From NCBI GenBank assembly GCA_039707655.1, contig CM077665.1, forward strand, positions 313,658,486-313,722,485: a stretch of 64,000 nucleotides of DNA, written 5' to 3'. How positions within the stretch are numbered: the stretch's first letter is position 1; each line of letters opens with the position of its first letter. The notes under the pieces are model-generated. The model had not been told where the DNA came from, searched no databases, and was given only the letters and a program-made list of their open reading frames with translations. This document shows, piece by piece, positions 56,150 to 64,000 of the stretch. A program made the position numbers and the translations under genes. This stretch comes from Elymus sibiricus. Lineage: Eukaryota > Streptophyta > Magnoliopsida > Poales > Poaceae.

Positions 56150-59123
56150 CGGATTACAAAGAACTTCTTGAGAGCACATACCATGCCCTCCAGCAGCAAA
56201 TCCTTGCAAACTTAACTGCTCCACCATGAATATGTGCATACCTTTGAGTAGTTACCTTCCTTCAGGATCAACGGTTTGAGCTCCATCTAATGCTTGTCTT
56301 GCCAAATGCTTCCAGTAGTTACCTTCCTGGTAGTAAAAAGATCAAGCCAGACAACCAATATGCTAAGCTTTAGAGAGAAACATTATCCAAATACATTGCC
56401 ATAGAGAAGGAAAAACTACATGCAAAAACAATAATCAAAAGAAGATATAGCTTAAAGAGAAAGCACAAACCTTGATAGGAAAAAAAGCAAACGATGAACA
56501 AACGGCAGCTTAGAAGAGCAGGCAACAACAACATCACATGTAAAATAGAAGAACACAATAGAGTATTCAGAAACCTACAAGCCAGATCAAGCAAATAATT
56601 CGATAGCATAAGGATGCTCCATTTTTATGCATTATGTACATAACCATGATTTACATATACTGAAGCTAGACCGTAAATGCTACTTTCTTAATTTACACTT
56701 GCAATATCACATACCAAAATGGATGCAGTTTTTGCATGGAGTAATTAGACTGCTAAAAAGCAAATGTAAATCTATAGATGCTAAAACATATGAATGTTGT
56801 TTAACCTGTAGAAAATAAGAACAAAGCCATGAACAGAGTATCGAGGAATCAGTATAACAATTTTGAAATACAATAATTTTGAAATCTTACAAAATCACAA
56901 CAAAAATTGAAGTAGTTATGAACAATTAGAAATACATTATACCGAAGGTTGAGTAAAATCTGTCTTTTGGATTGCGAAAATATATAGCTGCAGAAATTTT
57001 GCAAAATCAACACATAACAAGAATCTAAGACTCTCTAGACTCCTTTTCATGGCTAAATAGGCAGGCTTTCCATGGGAAATTTTACAATATATTAGTTCGA
57101 TGGAAAAAATACTTCCTTCCATTCCATTTTTGAAGCGGGTCTCATGCCATCAGCAGCCCATCATCGAACAGCCAGCGTCCAGTCACAACAATCATGCACG
57201 CAGTAGCAAACCAGCAAAAAAAACACAACAGGTGCCCGGACACACACACACACAACTAAGAACTCGTAGCTAGCAAGCGAGCGCTACCACCACCAGCTAA
57301 CATGAAAACAAGGGTGCACATTCTGTCCACATGCAAGCACAAAATATAAGTGGCACGAGGCAAAATAAAATTTAAGAAGCTGATATGCTGCAGTATATTG
57401 TACTTGATAATCTGAATAGTCCAGCATAACCATTTGTTTGCTTTCAGTCACTTAATCTGCAAAAGAAGGGAAGAAAAATGCAGGAAAATAGCAGAAGGTA
57501 CTGAAAGGACATGGGACACACATAGACTATGGGGACAAACCGAAATTGCTAATCGTGATACTTATTACCTGAACAAACATTCACATTCATTGGTGTGGCA
57601 CTTAGTCATAACTAAAATGCACAAACACAACAAAATATTGGTGTTCCACAGTAATAGACACTTTGCCCCATGTTGTAATTGTAACTGAGCACAGATATAA
57701 CAAAATATTACAGATTAGATATTTATTTAGGAATGAATGAAGAACATGCAGGTTAACCTCTTCCCATGCCTTATCTTCTGGAAACAAACTGGGGATGCGT
57801 TGCTGCCTGTAGGGTTCAGCAAGGAAGTCTACAACTAATCCCAGCAGGATAGATGCATACTAAATACATGACTCGCTGAGATATGAGAACAAGCCAAACT
57901 TACCACCGAGTCCTTTCCAGCCGAAGGCACGCATACTTTCCTCTGCTCCGTGGAAGCCATCGGCGCCATGAACAGCAAATCGAAAAGGAACTGTAAAAGG
58001 AAAATCACACCCAAAGCTACCACTAACACTGAATGTTATAAATTTTATTATAAATTTCGTTGGGGGAACACAATTACATAAAAGGGTGCAGAGTCACACC
58101 CAAAGCTATCACTGCCACTGAATGTTATACCAAGAGGAGAGCACGAAGGACTATCAGTTGGGCGAATTAGAGCTATAAGACCATCATTCTTCTCCTGGAT
58201 CGCAACTTTTACCTGATGCCGGTAAGGAGAGGAAAATACGCAAAGGATCCTGTAATACAATGAATTGGATTAGAATCACAAATTCTAATTGTTATAAAAA
58301 CTGGGGCTGAGTGTCAGATACATATGCGGCATACCTATACACAAGCATTGCCTGCATGCACAACATAGGATAGCTACATATTTGCTTTCTTCCCAGCCCC
58401 ATATAATTTCCATAGAAGCTTATCACAAAATATTTGGCTTATCTAAAGCTTAACACATTAATGTTATTTCTAGCATGGTCCAGCTAGCCTTCTCTTTGTT
58501 ATACACTCGACCTAACCAAGAATTTAAGCAAGGCACTAATAACCGAGCAACATCACAACAGTTCTAATTATTAGGATAAGGTTCAAGTGTAGCTTAAAAT
58601 CTGAACAATTAACTGTAGTTCCCTTTCTCATGCTGAAAATCACAATACTGCATATGTGCCTATTTATTTTGTGATCAGTGGCCATGTGCATGCCGAAACC
58701 TGAGATTATTCGCCTCTGCCTACACACCTAAATCAAACCGGTAAGTTAGCATGTCATTTATTTATAAAGCAACACCACATTATGAAATCTAAATATTCTT
58801 TAAACCAGAGAGAGAAATCTTTACCTCTACGATTGCTTGTTTCATGACACACATCAGATATTCTTGGCAAGGGCACAGCACACCACGTACAGTACCAAAT
58901 CAATCTAGATTCCAAAACACCACCTGGAAAACTGGAAACTTTTGCAGGTCGTCATGGAAAGATAGGAAAGGGGGAAGAAAAATAGGAAGAAATACACCTG
59001 TGTAGTCTCCTCCACAAACTGGCAGCTTTCTCCTCCTGGCGCCTTATCCATGGCTCCCTTGACGCCTACGGTGGCGTGCTCCCGGTCGGCTTCCTGCTCG
59101 GACGCCCGTCGGCGGGCGTCCAC
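56150..59123 (-). pseudogene. Captured gene fragments in the Helitron (exon-like pieces)
   Basis: On the minus strand several open segments are bounded by plausible splice sites: 58998-59123 (ends GEESCQ-like VEETTQ then AG/GTGTAT), a piece starting at 58249 after TTACAG (RQVKVAIQEKNDGLIALIRP reading is one option), ~57903-57980 (GAEESMRAFGWKGLGG then GTAAGT), ~57766-57836 (DFLAEPYRQQRIPSLFPEDK, then GTTAAC), 56256-56326 (EGNYWKHLARQALDGAQTVD between CCAG and GTAACT) and ~56160-56215. Order and strand are consistent with one multi-exon gene fragment taken up by the Helitron. I do not recognise the protein and cannot be sure all pieces are one gene. Confidence 0.5.
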
Positions 59124-60142
59124 GACGGCCCTCCCAAATCAGACCAGCCAGCAGAAAACAAATCACACGGTTGGCCTCTTCTTTACCTTGCGCCCTCGCC
59201 CGCTTCCTTGGCGAGGACTACCTCGGGTAGCTCTTGGAGTCCAGCCGTCGCCGCGGGCCAGGATGCATGTCCCATCGCCTTTCCCTACAAAGTAGAGAAG
59301 CAATGGAGGGAGGATGAGAAGCTCAGGGCGGAACGAAGATGGCCACCTCCAGGTCGGGCCCAGGTCGTGCTTGTCCTCGCCGGCGCAGGCCGACGCCGGC
59401 CGGTGACTCTTTCTCCTGTCATCCTCCGCACCTTCCTATCCTCTTTCCTCTTTCTTTCTCCCTCCTCTCCATCCTTCTCCTTGCCGTCCCGAGCCCGTGC
59501 CCCCTTCGCCTCGTCTCCTCCCCGCTCCCTCATGTCCTCTCCCACGCCAACGGGCCCCTTCTCCCCGCTCGCCTCAGCCGCCTCTTCTCCTCCCCCGCGC
59601 CGCCTTCCCTCCCTCCTCCTCCATCCTCACGCCACCGACCCCCTTCTCCCCGCTCGCCTCGGCCGCCTCTTCTTCTCCCCCGCGCCGCCTGCCATCCCTC
59701 CTCCTACATCCTCACGCCATCGGCCCCCTTCTCCCTGCTCGCCTCAGCCGCCTCTCCCCTCTCTCTTTCTCCCTCATCTCCTTCCTTCTCCCTCTCCCTC
59801 TCATCTTCCTCTCTCTCTCTGGTAGGGTTCATGCGGGAGGAGGGGACGGGGATGCGCGTGAGAGGAGGGGATTGGGTTGGGTTGGGTGCGTGTGTGACGC
59901 GCAGGAGCAGGGGATAGGACAAGTTCTTTCTCACCAGGGCGCCACTCACCCTGCCAACACGCACGCGAGACGATCCCACAGGTCATTGGGCAGCAAAAAA
60001 CGACCGCGGGTTGAAAACAGTTTAACCGCAAGTGAAGATCCAACGGCCAGGACAGGCCAGAAGGGCAGATCCGACGGCCAACGAGGCTCCAATCGGGGGA
60101 GCTCCTGGGAGGCGAGTTGCCCAGCCACCTTTCATGTTTAAA
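59124..60142 (-). other. Helitron 5' region, GC- and CT-rich
   Basis: Strong strand asymmetry at 59400-59830 (plus strand CT-rich: CTTCTCC, CTCGCCTC and CGCCTCTTC words in ~85-bp imperfect tandem repeats). Long overlapping ORFs in all frames are a consequence. It may be the promoter/5' UTR side of the captured gene. Confidence 0.5.
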
Positions 60143-60346
60143 TTGCAAGAAACTGCTTATGCTATGTATTGGCCTTTACTTTGTGTGCATGAATTGTTCT
60201 TTTATGACATGCCGATGCATATGAATAGAGTTATACTTCGTTGTTGCATGATATATGTTGCTTTGTGCTCACTACTAAATTACAAATCATTGTTAATTAA
60301 AATTGGTTTTGATATACCTTGGGATCCGGGTGGATCCATTACTTGA
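60143..60346 (+). pseudogene. Gag-position ORF of the non-autonomous element, 3' part
   Basis: 67 codons plus TGA: LQETAYAMYWPLLCVHELF ... LLIKIGFDIPWDPGGSIT. In register with 52102-53247 across the Helitron. Hydrophobic and aromatic, ending the ORF. Confidence 0.75.
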
Positions 60347-63291
60347 GCACTATATGCCTAGCTTAATGGCTTTAAAGAAAGCGCTGCCAGGGAGACAACC
60401 CGAAAATTTTAGAGAGTCATTTTATTCTGTTGTGTGCTTTTATATAGTTTAAAAAACAAAAAAATAAAGAGGGGAACCTAAAACTTTTTCAAAAAGAAAA
60501 GTGAAAGTGAGAGAGACGTGCATTGTTAAAATGGGAGCATGCCTTGAACTTTGTTCATGCCCATGGAAACCTTGTGAATCTTAATTACAGAAACTTTTCA
60601 ACAAAAATAATTATCCCCTTGTATAAATCCATTGTATTATAAAAATAATGTGCCAAGATTTGCCTTTAGGATGATTAGATTGCTTGTTTGGTGTGTGCAG
60701 TGCAAAAACAGAAACTTTGGCTGTAGTGCGTGAATTTACATTTTTTACTGGAATGTCAAAAGTTTCTGAATTTTTTACACAGTAATGCTATGCAAATTTT
60801 TATTTTTTCCTAATTTTTCAGAATTTTTAGAGTTACAGAAGTATAGTAAATGTTCAGATTGCTACAGACTGTCCTGTTTAAGACAGACTCTGTTTTTGAT
60901 GCATTGTTTTGCTAGTTTCGATGAAACTATCGATTTTATCGGTGGTATAAGCCATAAAGAAGTTATAATACAGTAGCTACAATGCAAAAATAAAATGTGA
61001 ATGGGTTTGCAACAGTACTTAAAGTGGTAATTTGCTTTATTATACTAACGGATCTCACAAGGGTTTTGTTAAGTTTTGTGTGATTGAAGTTTTCAAGTTT
61101 TGGGTGAGATCACGATGGATGAAGGAATAAGGAGTGGAAAGAGACAGCTTGGGGATGCCCGAGGCACCCCAAGGTAATATTCAAGGACTCCCAAGAAACT
61201 AAGCTTGGGGATGCCCCGGAAGGCATCCCCTCTTTCTTCTAACAACCATCGGTAATTTTACTTGGAGCTATATTTTTATTCGTCACATGATATGCGTAAA
61301 TCTTGGAGCGTAGTGTGCTTTTTATTTTTCTTTTAATAATGCACCATGCTGGTATGAGAAAGTTCTTGGTTGATTTATAGAAGGCTCTTTGCACCTCACT
61401 TATATCTTTTGAGTATGGCTTTATAGAATGCTTCATGTGCTTCATTTATATCATTTGAAGTTTGGATTGCCTGTTTCTCTACACATAGAAAACCGCCATT
61501 TGTAGAATGCTCTTTTGCTTCACTTATATTTTTTAGAGCGTGGGCATATCTTTTGTAGAAAGAATTAAACTCTCATGCTTCACTTATATCTATTTAGAGA
61601 GTTAACAGGAGTTGGTCATTCACATGGTTAGTCATAAAATCCTACATAAAACTTGTAGATCACTGAATATGATATGTTTGATTCCTTGCAATAGTTTTGC
61701 GATATAAAGATGGTGATATTAGAGTCATGCTAGTGAGTAATTGTGGATTGGTAGAAATATTTGTGTTAAAGTTTGTGATTCCCGTAGCATGCACGTATGG
61801 TGAACCGTTATGTGAAGAAGTCGGAGCATGATTTATTTATTGATTGTCATCCTTTGTGTGGAGGTCGGGATCGCGCGATGGTTAACTCCTACCAACCCTT
61901 CCCCTAGGAGCATGCGTGTAGTACTTTGTTTCGATGACTAATAAATTTTTGCAATAAGTATGTGAGTTCTTTATGACTAATGTTGAATCCATGGATTATA
62001 CGCACTCTCATCCTTCCACCTTTGCTAGCCTCTCTAGTACCGCGCAACTTTCACCAGTGCATTAAACCCACCATATTCCCTTCCGCAAAACAGCCACCAT
62101 ACCTACCTATTATGGCATTTCCATAGCCATTCTGAGATATATTGCCATGCAACTTCCACCGTTCTGTTTATTATGACACGCACCATCATTGTCATATTGC
62201 TTTGCATGATCGTAAGATAGCTAGCATGATGTTTTCATGGCTTGTCCGTTTTTTGATGTCATTGCTACGCTAGATCATTGCACATCCCGGTACACTGTCA
62301 GAGGCATTCATATAGAGTCATATTTTGTTCTAGTATCGAGTTGTAATTCTTGAGTTGTAAGTAAATAAAAGTGTGATGATCATCATTATTAGAGCATTGT
62401 CCCATGTGAGGAAAGGATGATGGAAGCTATGATTCCCTCACAAGTTGGGATGAGTCTCCGGACTTTACAAATAAATAAAAGAGGCCAAAGAAGCCCACCA
62501 AAAAAAATGAGAGAAAAGAGAGAAGGGGCAATGCTACTATTCCTTTTTCCACACTTGTGCTTCAAAGTAGCACCATGATCTTCATGATAGAGAGTCTCCT
62601 ATATTGTCACTTTCATATACTAGTGGGAATTTTTCATTATAGAACTTGGCTTGTATATTCCAATGATGGGCTTCCTCAAACTGCCCTAGGTCTTCGTGAG
62701 CAAGCAAGTTGGATGCACACCCACTTAGTTTTCAGTTTGAGCTTTCATACACTTATAGCTCTAGTGCATGCGTTGCATGGCAATCCCTACTCACTTGCAT
62801 CGATATCGATTGATGGGCATCTCCATAGCCCATTAATTTGCCTAGTTGATGTGAGACTATCTCCTTATTTTTGTCTTCTCCACGACCTCCACCATATTCT
62901 ATTCCACATATAGTGCTATATCCATGGCTCACGCTCATGTATTGTGTGAAAGTTGAAAAAGTTTGAGAATACTAAAGTATGAAACAATTGCTTGGCTAAA
63001 ACCGGGGTTCTGCATGATTTAATACTTTGTGTAATGAATATGGAGCATAGCCAGACTATATGATTTTGTAGGGATAACTTTCTTTTAGCCGTGATATTTT
63101 GAGAAGACATGATTGCTTTATTAGTATGCTTGAAGTATTATTGTCTTAATGTCAAATGATAGACTATTGCTTTGCATCACTCGTGTCTTAATATTCATGC
63201 CATGATTAGATTATATGATCAAGATTATGCTAGGTAGCATTCCACATCAAAAATTATCTTTTTTATCATTTACCTGCTCGAGGACGAGCAG
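60347..63291 (+). other. Non-coding interior of the non-autonomous gypsy element
   Basis: No RT, protease or integrase motif. AAGCGCTGCCAGGGAGACAA follows the ORF. CAGCTTGGGGATGCC and AAGCTTGGGGATGCC recur at 61148 and 61201, duplicating the polypurine tract. At 61370-61600 GCTTCACTTATATC-like words occur four times at ~60-70 bp spacing. Confidence 0.6.
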
Positions 63292-63310
63292 GAACTAAGC
63301 TTGGGGATGC
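63292..63310 (+). other. Polypurine tract
   Basis: AGGAACTAAGCTTGGGGATGC region ends directly at the 3' LTR start TGATACATCTCC. Confidence 0.7.
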
Positions 63311-64000
63311 TGATACATCTCCGTCGTATCTATAATTTTTGATTGTTTCATGCCAATATTCTACAACTTTCATATACTTTTGGCAACTTTTTATACTATT
63401 TTTGGGACTAACATATTGATCCAGTGCCCAGTGCCAGTTCCTGTTTGTTGCATGTTTTTTGTTTCACAGAATATCCATACCAAACGAAGTCCAAACGCGA
63501 TAAAAACTTACGGAGATTTTTTTTTTGAATATATGTGATTTTGGGGAAAAAGAATCAACTCGAGACGATGCCCGAGGGCCCACAAGCCATAGGGGCACGC
63601 CCCAGGGGGTAGGGCGCGCCCTGGACCCTTGTGGTCACCGCGTAAGGCGGTTGGTGCCCTTCTTTCGCCGCAAGAAAGCTAATATCCGGATAAAAATCAT
63701 GTTAAAATTTCAGCCCAATCGGAGTTACGGATCTCCGGGAAGTTAAGAAACGGTGAAAGGCCAGAATCGGGGAAGGCAGAAACATAAGGAAACAGAGAGA
63801 GAGAGAGAGATCCAATCTCGGAGGGGCTCCCGCCCCTCCGCCGCCATGGAGGCCATGGACCAGAGGGGAAACCCTTCTCCCATCTAGGGGGAAGGACAAG
63901 GAAGAAGAAGGAGGGGGGCTCTCTCCCTCTCTCTCTCGGTGGCGCCGGAACGCCGCCGGGGCCATCATCGTGACGACGATCTACACCAACAACTTCGCCA
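63311..64000 (+). repeat. 3' LTR of the non-autonomous gypsy element (cut by window end)
   Basis: Direct repeat of 50447-51140 with ~20 differences in ~690 bp counted by eye. Confidence 0.92.

Larger units (their letters stand above)
53248..60142 (-). mobile_element. Helitron-like insertion with captured exon fragments
   Basis: The interrupted ORF defines both edges: A at 53247, T at 60143, no target duplication, frame restored exactly. On the minus strand the 3' end reads ...GGGTCCACTAG then host T, with a 6-bp hairpin (TGCGCC-ATTT-GGCGCA, 53261-53276) 9 bases upstream: the CTRR end plus hairpin plus A/T insertion rule of Helitrons. The 5' end reads TTTAAACATG rather than the expected TC, a mismatch to the model. 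No Rep/helicase ORF, so non-autonomous. The interior holds several exon-like pieces with splice sites on the minus strand. Confidence 0.75.
38221..64000. mobile_element. CACTA element B, heavily invaded; far end not found
   Basis: Starts CACTATTGCAAGAAGGTCC then AAGAAGACACATCAATC, preceded by TTA (38218-38220), inside the LTR begun at 37159. It contains subterminal repeats, an exonuclease gene (minus), a divergent ORF (plus), a minisatellite, a ~500-bp tandem array and a partial ORF up to 50446, with insertions at 40294-46457 and 50447 onward. The motif CGCAAACAGTTCATGATGATG at 50026 resembles the subterminal repeats, so the other terminus may lie not far beyond the last insertion. That everything to 50446 is one element is inferred from the missing second half of the host LTR. 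No CACTA transposase is visible. Confidence 0.6.
50447..64000 (+). mobile_element. Non-autonomous gypsy element, Athila-like, window-truncated
   Basis: 5' LTR 50447-51977 (TGATACGTCTCCGTC ... GGGTTATCA), primer site TGGCACCGTTGCCGGGG at 51989-52005, one ORF in the gag position, ~3 kb non-coding, polypurine tract ending CTAAGCTTGGGGATGC, and the 3' LTR from 63311, cut by the window end. No protease, RT or integrase. The primer site and LTR start resemble Athila-lineage Triticeae elements. Shared LTR parts differ by roughly 3 percent by eye. A 6.9-kb Helitron-like insertion splits the ORF. Confidence 0.82.

Noticed and set aside
59076..60141. Long Ser/Pro-rich ORFs (up to 249 aa) in the Helitron
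   Set aside because: CT-rich imperfect tandem repeats keep all frames open; no conserved protein features.

Overview
This window is plant genomic DNA, almost certainly from a Triticeae grass (wheat, goat-grass or barley relative). The basis is the transposon-in-transposon architecture, multi-kilobase LTRs with GC-rich cores, several superfamilies I recognise from Triticeae genomes, and the absence of any bacterial-style gene organisation. I see no ordinary host gene, tRNA or rRNA. Nearly every base belongs to a mobile element, and the readable genes are element genes or genes carried by elements.

Layout. (1) 1-23195: four nested levels. A large gypsy-type LTR (1-3837 plus 22865-23195) is split by a MULE-like DNA transposon (3838-22855; 169-bp terminal inverted repeats; near-perfect 9-bp target duplication) that carries two intronless ORFs. 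The MULE is split by a complete chromodomain gypsy element on the minus strand (4045-18714; duplication GTCCG). One LTR of that element is split by a 1170-bp CACTA element (16839-18008; duplication CAC, with the empty site present in the sister LTR). (2) 23196-26700: truncated LTR, primer-binding site and a stub of a related gypsy element in the opposite orientation. (3) 26701-34593: a SIRE/Maximus-like copia element on the minus strand with both LTRs, gag and an env-position ORF but no pol, and no matching target duplication. (4) 34594-38220: one end of a CACTA element carrying a WRN/RNase D-like exonuclease gene, then a small spliced-looking coding fragment and a partial gypsy LTR. (5) 38221 onward: a second CACTA of the same family, facing the first, which continues past my ability to find its other end. 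It holds a second exonuclease gene, a divergently transcribed Ser-rich coiled-coil ORF, a ~500-bp tandem array and two large insertions: a pol-less LTR element with 419-bp LTRs (40294-46457) and, from 50447 to the window end, a non-autonomous gypsy element. That element's single ORF is split by a ~6.9-kb Helitron-like insertion (53248-60142).

How things work together. Two element-borne gene sets deserve attention. The CACTA pair (34594-36885 and 38221 onward) shares an exonuclease gene and a head-to-head partner ORF separated by about 0.7 kb of promoter DNA; each exonuclease copy is broken by a different lesion. The MULE carries a 333-aa and a 160-aa ORF, both apparently open. The autonomous-type gypsy element has protease, RT, RNase H, integrase and chromodomain, plus an unexplained 219-aa ORF upstream of gag, but stops and a frameshift make it defective. 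All family names are from memory and sequence reading; nothing was searched.
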